Shown here: positions 1 through 8,701 of the stretch, piece by piece
How the letters are laid out: each line of letters begins with the position of its first letter
Numbering within the stretch: position 1 is the first letter of the stretch
Assembly: GCF_025751575.1 (NCBI RefSeq)
Contig: NZ_JAOWLA010000010.1
Span: 62,001-126,000 of the forward strand
Length of the DNA stretch: 64,000 nt
Reading direction: 5' to 3'
Source: Albidovulum sediminicola
GTDB taxonomy: Bacteria > Pseudomonadota > Alphaproteobacteria > Rhodobacterales > Rhodobacteraceae
Notes under the pieces: generated by a model
Told to the model about the DNA's origin: nothing
The model's database searches: none
Seen by the model: the letters and a program-made list of their open reading frames with translations, nothing else
Made by a program: the position numbers and the translations under genes

Positions 1-7
1 CTCTCAT
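1..7 (-). CDS. possible start of a divergent gene (two codons only)
   Basis: On the minus strand an ATG at positions 7-5 is preceded, about 7 bases upstream, by GGGAG, a good ribosome binding site. Only ATG-AGA and one more base lie inside the window, so the product cannot be identified. A gene starting here would be divergent from the malic enzyme and would share the roughly 145-base intergenic region with it. Confidence 0.3.
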
Positions 8-120
8 CGTATGCTCCCGCCGAGGGGACACTCTGCTTTTGTGGCCCCCAAGTGCCATTGTAGCAGAAACTTGTAGGCGTCAGGAGAGCGGCGTGGTAAG
101 TGCAGGCCGAAGCGGCGATG

Positions 121-140
121 CTAGTTTAACGTTAAACTAG
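121..140. promoter_or_regulatory. perfect 20-bp palindrome upstream of the malic enzyme, probable operator
   Basis: CTAGTTTAACGTTAAACTAG is a perfect 20-bp inverted repeat centred on CG. It ends 13 bases before the malic enzyme start and only a few bases before its Shine-Dalgarno sequence (GGGAG). It is strikingly AT-rich for this genome. A palindrome with a central CG is typical of LacI/GalR-family operators, and alphaproteobacteria control central carbon genes through a LacI-type regulator (CceR/PckR). The assignment to such a regulator is inference; the position suggests repression of maeB by blocking transcription. Confidence 0.55.
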
Positions 141-153
141 ATAGGGAGACATC

Positions 154-2433
154 ATGGAAGAGGCCCGTCACGACAGCGCCCGGCAGGCTGCGCTCGACTA
201 CCACGAATTCCCCAAGCCCGGGAAACTCGAGATCCGGCCGACCAAACCGATGGCAAACGGCCGTGACCTGTCGCGCGCCTATTCCCCCGGCGTCGCCGAG
301 GCCTGTCTTGAGATCAAGGCGGAACCCGCGACTGCTAGCCGCTATACCGCGCGCGGCAACCTGGTCGCGGTGGTCACGAACGGAACGGCGGTCCTTGGCC
401 TTGGAAACATCGGCGCGCTGGCCTCCAAGCCGGTGATGGAGGGCAAGGCGGTGCTCTTCAAGAAGTTCGCCAACATCGACTGCTTCGACATCGAAGTGAA
501 CGAAAGCGATCCGGAAAAACTGGCCGACATCGTCTGCGCGCTGGAGCCGACCTTCGGCGCGATCAACCTTGAGGACATCAAGGCGCCGGATTGTTTTATC
601 GTTGAACGACTTTGCCGGGAACGCATGGGCATTCCGGTCTTTCACGACGATCAGCATGGCACCGCGATCGTGGTGGGGGCGGCCGCAACCAACGCGCTGC
701 ATGTCGCGGGCAAGCGGTTCGAGGATATCAAGATCGTTTCGACCGGCGGCGGCGCGGCGGGCATCGCCTGCCTCGACATGCTGCTGAAGCTGGGCGCGAA
801 GCGGGAAAACGTCTGGCTCTGCGACCTCGCGGGCCTGGTCCATGAGGGCCGGGAAGAACAGATGACCCCGCAGAAGGCCGGATACGCGCAGGGGACCGCG
901 CCCGCGACACTGGACGAAGTGATCGAGGGCGCGGACCTGTTCCTTGGCCTATCGGGGCCCGGCGTCCTCACCCCCGAGATGGTGAAGAAGATGGCGCCGC
1001 GTCCGATCGTCTTCGCGCTGGCCAACCCCACGCCGGAGATCCTGCCGGACGAGGTGCGCGGCGTCGCCCCGGACGCGATCATCGCGACCGGCCGCAGCGA
1101 TTTCCCGAATCAGGTCAACAACGTCCTGTGTTTCCCCTTCATCTTCCGCGGCGCGCTGGATGTTGGCGCGACAACGATCAATGACGAGATGGAACTGGCT
1201 TGCGTTTCGGGCATCGCCGCCCTCGCCCGCGCCACGACGAGCGCCGAGGCCGCAGCGGCCTATCGCGGCGAAAAGCTGAGCTTCGGGGCGGATTACCTGA
1301 TCCCCAAGCCCTTCGACCCGCGGTTGATCGGCGTCGTCGCGCTGGCAGTTGCCAAGGCCGCCATGGAGACCGGCGTCGCAACGCGCCCCATCGCGGATCT
1401 TGACGCCTACAAGCAGAAGCTCGACGGCTCGGTCTTCCGCTCTGCCCTCATCATGCGGCCCGTGTTCGAGGCGGCGCGCGGCGCCACGCGCAAGATCATC
1501 TTCTCCGAGGGCGAGGACGAACGCGTCCTGCGCTGCGCCAACGCGATGCTGGAGGAGATGACCGACAGCCCGATCCTGATCGGCCGCCCCGAAGTGATAG
1601 AACGGCGCTGCGAACGCGCGGGCCTGCCGATCCGGCCCGGCCGCGATTTCGAGATCATCAACCCCGAACACGATCCCCGCTATCGCGATTACTGGGGAAC
1701 CTACCATCAGCTGATGGAACGCCGGGGCGTGACGCCCGACATCGCGCGCGCCGTGGTGCGCACCAACACCACCGCAATCGCCGCGATCGCGGTACACAGG
1801 GGCGATGCCGACAGCATGATCTGCGGCACCTTCGGGCAATACCTCTGGCACCTCAATTACGTCTCGCAGCTGCTGGCGCGCGATGGGCTCAGCCCGCATG
1901 GCGCGCTGTCGCTGATGATCCAGGAAGACGGGCCGCTGTTCATTGCCGACACGCATGTGAATGCGGTGCCCACGCCCGAGCAGATCGCCACCACGATCTG
2001 CGGGGCGGCGCGTCATGCGCGCCGGTTCGGCCTGGTGCCGAAGGTGGCGCTCTGCTCGCATTCCAACTTCGGCAACCTGGAGACCGATTCCGGCGCCCGG
2101 ATGCGCGCGGCGATGGAGATCCTGGACGCCAAGGGCGTGGATTTCGCCTATGAGGGCGAGATGTCGGCGGATAACGCGCTTGATCCCGAACTCAGGGCGC
2201 GGGTGTTTCCCAACTCACGGCTCGACGGGCCGGCCAATATCCTGGTCTTCGCCTACACGGACGCCGCCAGCACCGCACGCAACATGCTCAAGCTGCGCGC
2301 CGGCGGGCTTGAGGTCGGGCCGATCCTGATGGGGATGGGGAACAAGGCCCATATCGTGACGCCATCGATCTCGGCGCGGGGCCTTCTGAACATGTCCGCG
2401 ATCGCGGGCACGCCGGTTTCGCATTACGGCTGA
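154..2433 (+). CDS. maeB: NADP-dependent malic enzyme with phosphotransacetylase-like C-terminal domain
   Basis: The enzyme oxidatively decarboxylates malate to pyruvate, making NADPH in the cytoplasm. The 759-residue protein has the two-part layout of MaeB. Residues 1 to about 420 are the malic enzyme domain, with FHDDQHGTA from about residue 163 and a nucleotide-binding GGGAAG segment. Residues from about 430 to the end resemble phosphate acetyltransferase (start [10 protein letters not shown], end with MGMGNKAHI). In this family the C-terminal part is thought to be regulatory, binding acetyl-CoA, rather than catalytic. The ATG is preceded by GGGAG. A perfect palindrome sits directly upstream. 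It is convergent with the cold-shock gene, separated by a stem-loop. Confidence 0.95.
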   Translation: MEEARHDSARQAALDYHEFPKPGKLEIRPTKPMANGRDLSRAYSPGVAEACLEIKAEPATASRYTARGNLVAVVTNGTAVLGLGNIGALASKPVMEGKAVLFKKFANIDCFDIEVNESDPEKLADIVCALEPTFGAINLEDIKAPDCFIVERLCRERMGIPVFHDDQHGTAIVVGAAATNALHVAGKRFEDIKIVSTGGGAAGIACLDMLLKLGAKRENVWLCDLAGLVHEGREEQMTPQKAGYAQGTAPATLDEVIEGADLFLGLSGPGVLTPEMVKKMAPRPIVFALANPTPEILPDEVRGVAPDAIIATGRSDFPNQVNNVLCFPFIFRGALDVGATTINDEMELACVSGIAALARATTSAEAAAAYRGEKLSFGADYLIPKPFDPRLIGVVALAVAKAAMETGVATRPIADLDAYKQKLDGSVFRSALIMRPVFEAARGATRKIIFSEGEDERVLRCANAMLEEMTDSPILIGRPEVIERRCERAGLPIRPGRDFEIINPEHDPRYRDYWGTYHQLMERRGVTPDIARAVVRTNTTAIAAIAVHRGDADSMICGTFGQYLWHLNYVSQLLARDGLSPHGALSLMIQEDGPLFIADTHVNAVPTPEQIATTICGAARHARRFGLVPKVALCSHSNFGNLETDSGARMRAAMEILDAKGVDFAYEGEMSADNALDPELRARVFPNSRLDGPANILVFAYTDAASTARNMLKLRAGGLEVGPILMGMGNKAHIVTPSISARGLLNMSAIAGTPVSHYG

Positions 2434-2453
2434 GGGAGGGCTAGCGCCCTCCC
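2434..2453. terminator. stem-loop between convergent maeB and cold-shock gene
   Basis: GGGAGGGC and GCCCTCCC form an 8-bp stem with a TAGC loop immediately after the maeB stop codon. Neither strand has a T run after it, so it is a terminator-like hairpin, perhaps Rho-assisted, and could serve both converging transcripts. Confidence 0.4.
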
Positions 2454-2466
2454 CGTCGCCTTGGCC

Positions 2467-2673
2467 TCAGGCCAGGGCGATGTTGATCGCGCTCTCGCGG
2501 CCGTCACGGCCGGCCTGAACGTCGTAGGTGACCTTCTGGCCGTCCTTCAGCTCGCGGATGCCCGCGCGCTCAAGAGCGGTGATGTGGACGAACACGTCCT
2601 TGTTTCCGCCTTCGGGGGCGATGAAGCCGTAACCCTTGGTGGCGTTGAACCATTTCACGGAGCCGGTGGCCAT
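2467..2673 (-). CDS. cold-shock domain protein (CspA family)
   Basis: A 68-residue single cold-shock domain that binds single-stranded RNA or DNA and melts RNA secondary structure. The RNP1-like motif KGYGFI and RNP2-like motif VFVHI are both present, preceded by the typical GSVKWFN start. The ATG at 2673 is chosen over an upstream in-frame start because AGGAG lies 9 bases before it and the family starts with M-x-x-G-x-VKWFN. Rhodobacteraceae carry several such genes; whether this copy is cold-inducible cannot be told from the sequence. Confidence 0.93.
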   Translation of the reverse strand: MATGSVKWFNATKGYGFIAPEGGNKDVFVHITALERAGIRELKDGQKVTYDVQAGRDGRESAINIALA

Positions 2674-2853
2674 CGTGCGTTCTCCTGTCAAATCCCGCCC
2701 GCGATATGCGGCGGTCCGGCGCAGTCAGTGCAAGATCGAGACTGGGCCGAAGACGGAGACAGTGGTCGATAGAGGTAACGTCGCGGCGCGCACCATAGGC
2801 GAATCTGCCGGAAAACGCAATAAACTCCGCATGACGGGCGTTGGCCCTGCAAC

Positions 2854-2939
2854 TGGTACCCGCGGCCGGACTCGAACCGGCATGACCCTTCGGTCTAGGG
2901 ATTTTAAGTCCCCTGTGTCTACCATTCCACCACGCGGGC
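2854..2939 (-). tRNA. tRNA-Leu (anticodon TAA)
   Basis: On the minus strand the sequence folds into a class II tRNA: acceptor arm GCCCGCG/CGCGGGT, D-arm TGGTGGAATGGTAGACAC, anticodon stem GGGGA/TCCCT around loop CTTAAAA (anticodon TAA), a long variable arm, T-arm GGTTCGAGTCC and an encoded CCA end. The long variable arm and TAA anticodon identify leucine (UUA/UUG codons). The first acceptor pair is a G-T wobble. Confidence 0.95.
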
Positions 2940-2984
2940 CAAGGGCCGTGGCGAACATAGCCGAATGCGCGGCCCGGGCAAGGG

Positions 2985-3455
2985 TCACAGACCGCGTTCC
3001 TTCACCGCCTCCATCACCACATAGGTCGAGGTCGAGGCGACATGGGGAAGGGACGATATCCGCTCCCCCAGGACGCGGCGGTAGTCGGCGATATCTCCGG
3101 TACGCACCTTGAGCAGGTAGTCGAAGCTTGATGCCATCATGTGGCATTCCTCAATCTCGGCCACGCCCTGCACGGCGCGGTTGAAGGCTTGCAGCGCGCT
3201 TTCGCGGGTATCGGACAGGCGCACCTCGACGAAGGCGACATTGGCCAGGCCAAGGCGTATCGGGTTCAGAACCGCGCGATACCCGGCGATCACGCCAGTC
3301 TCCTCAAGCCGTTTGACCCGTGCCTGCGTCGGCGTCTTCGACAGCCCGATGCGGCGCGCAAGCTCGGTCACGGGCATTCGCCCGTCCGACGAAAGCTCCC
3401 GCAGAATCGCGGCGTCGTAGCGGTCGATCTCGGAAAGTTCGTTTGGCATATTCAT
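2985..3455 (-). CDS. putR: Lrp/AsnC-family regulator of proline catabolism (PutR-like)
   Basis: A 156-residue Lrp/AsnC protein: an N-terminal winged helix-turn-helix ([19 protein letters not shown], then [15 protein letters not shown]) and a C-terminal ligand-binding and oligomerisation domain. It is divergent from putA with about 97 bases between the starts. In alphaproteobacteria the Lrp-type PutR activates putA in the presence of proline, so the neighbour supports this role. Start choice is uncertain: ATG at 3455 or 3449 fits the usual Lrp length, but no strong ribosome binding site is visible; an upstream ATG would overlap the putA promoter region. Confidence 0.85.
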   Translation of the reverse strand: MNMPNELSEIDRYDAAILRELSSDGRMPVTELARRIGLSKTPTQARVKRLEETGVIAGYRAVLNPIRLGLANVAFVEVRLSDTRESALQAFNRAVQGVAEIEECHMMASSFDYLLKVRTGDIADYRRVLGERISSLPHVASTSTYVVMEAVKERGL

Positions 3456-3552
3456 TGGATCAATAATAGTCACTTCGCCTATGTTTGGCAATTCTTTGGG
3501 AAGATTGCCCTTCATACAAGCGATATTATGGTTCAAACGTCAGGAGGGAACC

Positions 3553-6500
3553 ATGGACGCGATCTGGCACGACATTGAAACCGGCTCTCTGGCCCCGGAA
3601 GGCCCGCTTCTCGAACGCCTGATCGCCCAGGCCGCGCTTTCGGCGGAGGACCGGGCGCGCATCACCGCCAAGGGCGCAGATCTGGTCACCCGCATCCGCG
3701 CCGACGTCCGGCCCGGCCTGATGGAGGTCTTCCTGGCCGAATACGGACTTTCGACCGAAGAGGGCATCGCCCTGATGTGTCTGGCCGAAGCGCTGCTGCG
3801 GGTGCCCGACGCGGAAACGATGGACGCCCTGATCGAGGACAAGATCGCGCCCTCCGACTGGGGCAAGCACTTGGGGCAGTCGGCCTCGCCGCTGGTCAAC
3901 GCCTCGACCTGGGCGCTCCTCCTGACCGGCAAGGTGCTGGAGGAGAAGGAGCCGGGCGTCGTCGGCCACCTGCGCAACGCGGTCCGCCGCCTGGGTGAAC
4001 CGGTCATCCGCAAGGCCGTGTCCCGCGCAATGAAAGAAATGGGCAAGCAGTTCGTCCTGGGCGAGACGATCCGCTCGGCCATGGAACGCGCCGCCGACAT
4101 GGAAGCCCAGGGCTATACTTACTCCTACGACATGCTGGGCGAAGCGGCGAAGACCGCCGACGACGCCAGCCGCTATGCGACGGCCTATTCGCGCGCGATC
4201 TCCGCGATCGCCTCGGCCTGCCGGTCCGACGACATCCGGGTCAACCCCGGCATTTCGGTCAAGCTCTCGGCGCTGCACCCCCGCTACGAGATCGCGCAAG
4301 AGGCGCGCGTGATGGCCGAGCTCGTGCCCGTGGTCCGCGACCTGGCGCGGCAGGCCGCGAAGGCGCGCATGGGCTTCAACATCGACGCGGAAGAGGCGGA
4401 GCGCCTGACCCTGTCGCTGAAGGTGATCGAGGCGGTTCTGTCCGATCCGGAACTGGAGGGCTGGCACGGTTTCGGCGTGGTCGTCCAGGGCTACGGGCGG
4501 CGCGCGGGCCTTGCCATCGACTGGCTCCACGCGCTTTCCGCGAAGCTTGACCGCAAGATCATGATCCGCCTGGTCAAGGGCGCCTATTGGGACGCGGAGG
4601 TCAAGCGCGCCCAGGTCATGGGCCTGACCGATTTCCCGGTCTTCACCCGCAAAGAGGCGACCGATGTGTCCTACATCGCCAACGCCCGCAAGCTTCTGGC
4701 GCTGACGGATCGCATCTATCCGCAGTTCGCGACCCACAACGCCCATACCGTTGCCGCAATCCTCGACATGGCGGCCGACAAGTCGGTGTTCGAGTTCCAG
4801 CGCCTTCACGGCATGGGCGAGCGGCTGCACGACATCGTTCACCGTGACGAGGGCACGCGCTGCCGCATCTACGCCCCCGTCGGCGCGCATCGCGACCTGC
4901 TGGCCTATCTGGTGCGGCGCCTACTGGAAAACGGCGCCAACTCCTCCTTCGTGCACCAGATCGTCGATCTGGAGGTCGCGCCAGAGGTCGTCGCCGCCGA
5001 TCCCTTCGACGCGGTCCAGGCGATGCTGCCCGATGTCGCGAACCGGGTGATCCGCAAGGGCCCGGCACTCTTCGCGCCGGAGCGGCGCAACTCCGAAGGG
5101 TTCGACCTGACCGATGCGCCGACGCTCCGGCATATCGACGCGGCGCGTGACGAACATGCGACGACCGACTTCACCGGCCAGCCCATGATCGCGGGGAAGG
5201 TCAAGGGGCTGACGGCGCGCGTCGTGCAGAACCCGGCGACCGGGGCCCGCGTGGGCCGCGTGACCGATGCGGCGGCCGAGGATGTCGAGACCGCGCTGGC
5301 CGCCGCGCGCCCCTGGGCCGCCCCGGTCGAGGAGCGGGCCAAGATCCTGAATCGCGCCGCCGACCTTTACGAGGAAAACTTCGGCCCGATCTTCGCGCTG
5401 CTGGCGCGCGAGGCCGGGAAGTCGCTGGCTGACGCGGTCGCTGAACTGCGCGAGGCGGTGGACTTCCTGCGCTACTACGCAGCCCGCGCGCAAGGCATCA
5501 CCGCCGCCCCCGCCGGCGTCTTCGCCTGCATCAGCCCCTGGAACTTCCCGCTGGCGATCTTCACCGGCCAGATCGCTGCCGGGCTTGCCACCGGAAATGC
5601 CGTCCTGGCGAAACCCGCCGAGCAGACCCCGCTGATCGCGAGCTTCGCGGTCGGCCTCATGCTGAAGGCCGGGGTTCCCGCCTCTGCCCTGCAACTCCTG
5701 CCGGGCGACGGGGCGACGGTCGGGGCACGGCTGACCTCCGACCCGCGGGTCAACGGCGTCTGCTTCACCGGTTCGACCGAAACCGCGCTGATCATCCGCC
5801 GCGCCATGGCCAAGCACCTGGCCCCCGGTGCACCGCTGATCGCGGAAACCGGCGGTCTGAACGCGATGATCGTCGATTCCACGGCGCTGCCCGAACAGGC
5901 GGTGCGCGACGTGATCGCCTCGTCCTTCCAGTCCGCGGGCCAGCGCTGCTCGGCGCTCCGCTGCCTCTATGTGCAGGAGGACATCGCCCCCCATTTCACC
6001 GAGATGCTCTTCGGCGCGATGGAGGAACTGACGCTTGGCGACCCTTGGGCGCTGTCGACCGATGTCGGCCCCGTGATCGACGCCGAGGCCGAGGCAGGCA
6101 TCCGCGCCCACATTGAAAAGGCCCGCAAGGAAGGGCGGATGCTGCGTCAGCTCTCGACGCCGCGGGGCGGGCATTTCATCGCGCCGACGGTGGTCAAGGT
6201 CCGGGGCATCGCCGACCTTGGCCGTGAGATCTTCGGCCCCGTGCTGCATCTGGCCACCTACCGGGCGGAGGACCTGCCCAAGGTCATCGCGGATATCAAC
6301 GCGACCGGCTACGGCCTGACCTTCGGCCTCCACACCCGCATCGACAACCGTGTGCAAGAAGTGTGCGAGGCGCTCCACGTCGGCAACATCTACGTCAACC
6401 GCAACCAGATCGGCGCCGTCGTGGGCAGCCAGCCCTTCGGTGGCGAGGGTCTTTCGGGCACGGGCCCCAAGGCGGGCGGGCCGGAATACCTGTCCCGCTT

Positions 6501-6993
6501 CACCCGGCCCGAACCCGCCCCGGCATCGGCGGGCACGAAGGCCAAGGCCAATCCGGACGCCGTTCGCGCAGCACTTTCCAAGGCCGGAACCGGCGCCCAG
6601 ATCACCAAGATCGACCTGCCCGGCCCGACCGGCGAATCGAACCAGCTGACGCTCGCCCCCCGTGCGCCTTTCCTCTGCCTCGGCCCCGGCGCCGCGGCGA
6701 AGACACAGGCCGAGACCGTGCAGGCGCTAGGTGGTCTGGCCGTGCCGGTCGAGGGCCTCCTTGCGCCGGCCGAACTGACGGCGCTGTCGGGCTTTGCCGG
6801 GGCGCTCTGGTGGGGGGATGAGGATCAGGGCCGCGCCTACGCGCAGGCGCTGGCGGCGCGCAGCGGGGCGATCCTGCCCCTGATCACGGCCATGCCGGAT
6901 CTCGGCCATGTGGTGCTGGAACGTCATGTCTGTGTCGATACCACCGCCTCGGGCGGGAACGCGGCGCTGCTGGCCGAGGCCGGTGCCGCCTGA
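3553..6993 (+). CDS. putA: bifunctional proline dehydrogenase / L-glutamate gamma-semialdehyde dehydrogenase
   Basis: Converts proline to glutamate in two steps, with FAD and then NAD. The 1146-residue protein has an N-terminal proline dehydrogenase barrel (roughly residues 80-450, with VKGAYWDAEVKRAQ), then an aldehyde dehydrogenase domain (roughly 520-980) with the catalytic Cys at about 799 in SAGQRCSALR. A further ALDH-like C-terminal segment follows. There is no N-terminal ribbon-helix-helix DNA-binding domain, so it is not the trifunctional self-regulating type. This fits control by the divergent Lrp regulator. The ATG is chosen because AGGAGGGA lies just upstream; a longer upstream reading frame lacks such a site. 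Confidence 0.96.
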   Translation: MDAIWHDIETGSLAPEGPLLERLIAQAALSAEDRARITAKGADLVTRIRADVRPGLMEVFLAEYGLSTEEGIALMCLAEALLRVPDAETMDALIEDKIAPSDWGKHLGQSASPLVNASTWALLLTGKVLEEKEPGVVGHLRNAVRRLGEPVIRKAVSRAMKEMGKQFVLGETIRSAMERAADMEAQGYTYSYDMLGEAAKTADDASRYATAYSRAISAIASACRSDDIRVNPGISVKLSALHPRYEIAQEARVMAELVPVVRDLARQAAKARMGFNIDAEEAERLTLSLKVIEAVLSDPELEGWHGFGVVVQGYGRRAGLAIDWLHALSAKLDRKIMIRLVKGAYWDAEVKRAQVMGLTDFPVFTRKEATDVSYIANARKLLALTDRIYPQFATHNAHTVAAILDMAADKSVFEFQRLHGMGERLHDIVHRDEGTRCRIYAPVGAHRDLLAYLVRRLLENGANSSFVHQIVDLEVAPEVVAADPFDAVQAMLPDVANRVIRKGPALFAPERRNSEGFDLTDAPTLRHIDAARDEHATTDFTGQPMIAGKVKGLTARVVQNPATGARVGRVTDAAAEDVETALAAARPWAAPVEERAKILNRAADLYEENFGPIFALLAREAGKSLADAVAELREAVDFLRYYAARAQGITAAPAGVFACISPWNFPLAIFTGQIAAGLATGNAVLAKPAEQTPLIASFAVGLMLKAGVPASALQLLPGDGATVGARLTSDPRVNGVCFTGSTETALIIRRAMAKHLAPGAPLIAETGGLNAMIVDSTALPEQAVRDVIASSFQSAGQRCSALRCLYVQEDIAPHFTEMLFGAMEELTLGDPWALSTDVGPVIDAEAEAGIRAHIEKARKEGRMLRQLSTPRGGHFIAPTVVKVRGIADLGREIFGPVLHLATYRAEDLPKVIADINATGYGLTFGLHTRIDNRVQEVCEALHVGNIYVNRNQIGAVVGSQPFGGEGLSGTGPKAGGPEYLSRFTRPEPAPASAGTKAKANPDAVRAALSKAGTGAQITKIDLPGPTGESNQLTLAPRAPFLCLGPGAAAKTQAETVQALGGLAVPVEGLLAPAELTALSGFAGALWWGDEDQGRAYAQALAARSGAILPLITAMPDLGHVVLERHVCVDTTASGGNAALLAEAGAA

Positions 6994-7032
6994 CCCCTTG
7001 ACGACGGGACGCGGATCGGAAAGCGTCGGGCG

Positions 7033-7776
7033 ATGTTCCCGATCCGCGACCACAATCCATCCGGTTCAACGCCCTGGGTAACCTGGGCGTTAATCGCTGC
7101 GAACATCCTGGTGTTCCTGGTCGAGTTGGGCTACCTCGGCTCCCCCCGGGCGCAGGCGGCGTTCCTGCGGGACTGGGCGCTGTTCCCCGCCGCCGTTACG
7201 CAGCGCGGCGAATACGCCGGCATCGTGACCTCGATGTTCCTGCACGCGGGGCTCATGCATCTGGCGGGCAATATGCTGTTCCTATGGATCTTCGGCGACA
7301 ATCTTGAGGACGCGTTGGGCCACATGGGGTTCCTGTTCGTCTACCTCGCCTCGGGCGTAGCCGCGGCGCTGGCGCAGATCGCGGCCGATCCGATGTCGAC
7401 GATCCCGACCGTGGGCGCATCCGGCGCGATCGGCGGGGTCATGGGGGGATATGTGCTGCTGTTTCCCCGTGCGCGGGTCGACGTTCTGCTGATCTTCGTG
7501 ATCTTCTTCCGCGTGATCGCGGTGCCCGCCTGGCTGATGCTGGGCCTGTGGTTCGCGATCCAGGTCGTTTCGGGTCTTGGCACGCCGTCGGATGTCGGCG
7601 GGGTCGCCTATTGGGCGCATGTCGGCGGCTTCGCCATGGGGCTTATCCTGACCCTGCCCGCCTGGTTCAAGCGCGGCGCGGCAGGTTACTGGGAACGGAC
7701 ACAGGGCCGTCCCCCGCATCCGGAGGCCGAATATACCCACACACGCATCCCGCGCGTGAAGCGGCGCAAGTGGTAG
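7033..7776 (+). CDS. rhomboid-family intramembrane serine protease
   Basis: A 247-residue membrane protein with about six to seven hydrophobic segments. The rhomboid hallmarks are present: the GASGAIGG motif with catalytic Ser at residue 130, the catalytic His at residue 196 in AHVGGF, and the loop pattern HAGLMHLAGNM around residues 72-82 with the oxyanion His/Asn. It cleaves transmembrane substrates in the inner membrane; the substrate is unknown. It lies 39 bases after putA, but no functional link is apparent, and is convergent with the phosphatase gene. Confidence 0.92.
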   Translation: MFPIRDHNPSGSTPWVTWALIAANILVFLVELGYLGSPRAQAAFLRDWALFPAAVTQRGEYAGIVTSMFLHAGLMHLAGNMLFLWIFGDNLEDALGHMGFLFVYLASGVAAALAQIAADPMSTIPTVGASGAIGGVMGGYVLLFPRARVDVLLIFVIFFRVIAVPAWLMLGLWFAIQVVSGLGTPSDVGGVAYWAHVGGFAMGLILTLPAWFKRGAAGYWERTQGRPPHPEAEYTHTRIPRVKRRKW

Positions 7777-7800
7777 GAACCGCGGCGGCGGCCCAGCCCG

Positions 7801-8592
7801 TCAGGCCGGGGCGCGCAGGATACCGGCGAACTGTTCGTAAAGCTGGCCATTGGCCGCGATGACGGAGCCGCTGTCGAGGATATCCTGATCCTCGCGCACA
7901 CCCGAAACAAAGCCGCCTGCCTCGCGCACCAGAACCAGCCCGGCCGCCACGTCCCAGGCGTTGAGCTCACGTTCCCAGTATCCGTCGTAGCGCCCCGCCG
8001 CCACATAGGCGATGTCGAGCGATGCCGAACCCCAACGCCGCACGCCCGCGCAGGCGGGCATCAGGCGCGCAAGATCGCGCATCGTGGCGGGCAGCGTCCG
8101 TTTCGCGCCGAAGGGGATACCGGTGGCGAACACGGCCTCGGCCATGACCCGGCGGCCCGAGACGCGGATGCGGCTGTCATTCATCCAGGCGCCCGCGCCC
8201 TTCTCGGCCCAGAACAGCTCGTCCTTGGCCGGATCGAAGATCACGCCCGAAACGATCTCGCCCTTGTGTTCGAGCGCGATGGAGACCGACCAGTGCGGCA
8301 GTCCGTGCAGGAAGTTCGTGGTCCCGTCCAGCGGATCGACAATCCAGCGCCGGGTCGGGTCCTGGCCGTCGGCCGCGCCGGTTTCCTCGCCCAGCCAGCC
8401 ATAGCTTGGCCGCGCGGCCATCAGTTCGTCGCGAATGATCTTTTCCGACGCGATATCGGCGCGGCTCACGAAGTCGCCCGCGCCCTTGGACGAGACCTGA
8501 AGGTTCTCGACCTCGCGGAAGTCCTTCACGAGACTGCGGCCCGCCTTGCGCGCGGCCTTGATCATCACGTTGAGATTGGCACTGCCCTGCAT
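7801..8592 (-). CDS. inositol monophosphatase family protein (SuhB-like)
   Basis: A 263-residue Mg-dependent phosphatase of the IMPase/FIG superfamily. The metal-binding motifs are intact: EETGA around residue 70, the WIVDPLDGTTNF block around residue 84 and the C-terminal WERELNAWDVAAG block. Likely substrates are inositol-1-phosphate or related sugar phosphates; SuhB homologues also associate with transcription complexes in other bacteria. The ATG at 8592 has AGGAGAA upstream and begins MQGSANLNVM, matching the usual family start, so the longer in-frame extension was dropped. Confidence 0.92.
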   Translation of the reverse strand: MQGSANLNVMIKAARKAGRSLVKDFREVENLQVSSKGAGDFVSRADIASEKIIRDELMAARPSYGWLGEETGAADGQDPTRRWIVDPLDGTTNFLHGLPHWSVSIALEHKGEIVSGVIFDPAKDELFWAEKGAGAWMNDSRIRVSGRRVMAEAVFATGIPFGAKRTLPATMRDLARLMPACAGVRRWGSASLDIAYVAAGRYDGYWERELNAWDVAAGLVLVREAGGFVSGVREDQDILDSGSVIAANGQLYEQFAGILRAPA

Positions 8593-8701
8593 CGCTGGCT
8601 TCTCCTGGATCAGCGCTTGCCTATACGCGGCCCCCGCGCCCTTGTGAAGGGCGCGAGGGGGGAAAATTTCCGATTGCCGGCCGCATCGCGGGGGCCGGGA
8701 C

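Noticed and set aside
3481-3552. A longer start for putA
   Set aside because: The extra 24 residues would cross the putR-putA promoter region, while the ATG at 3553 has an AGGAGGGA site directly upstream.
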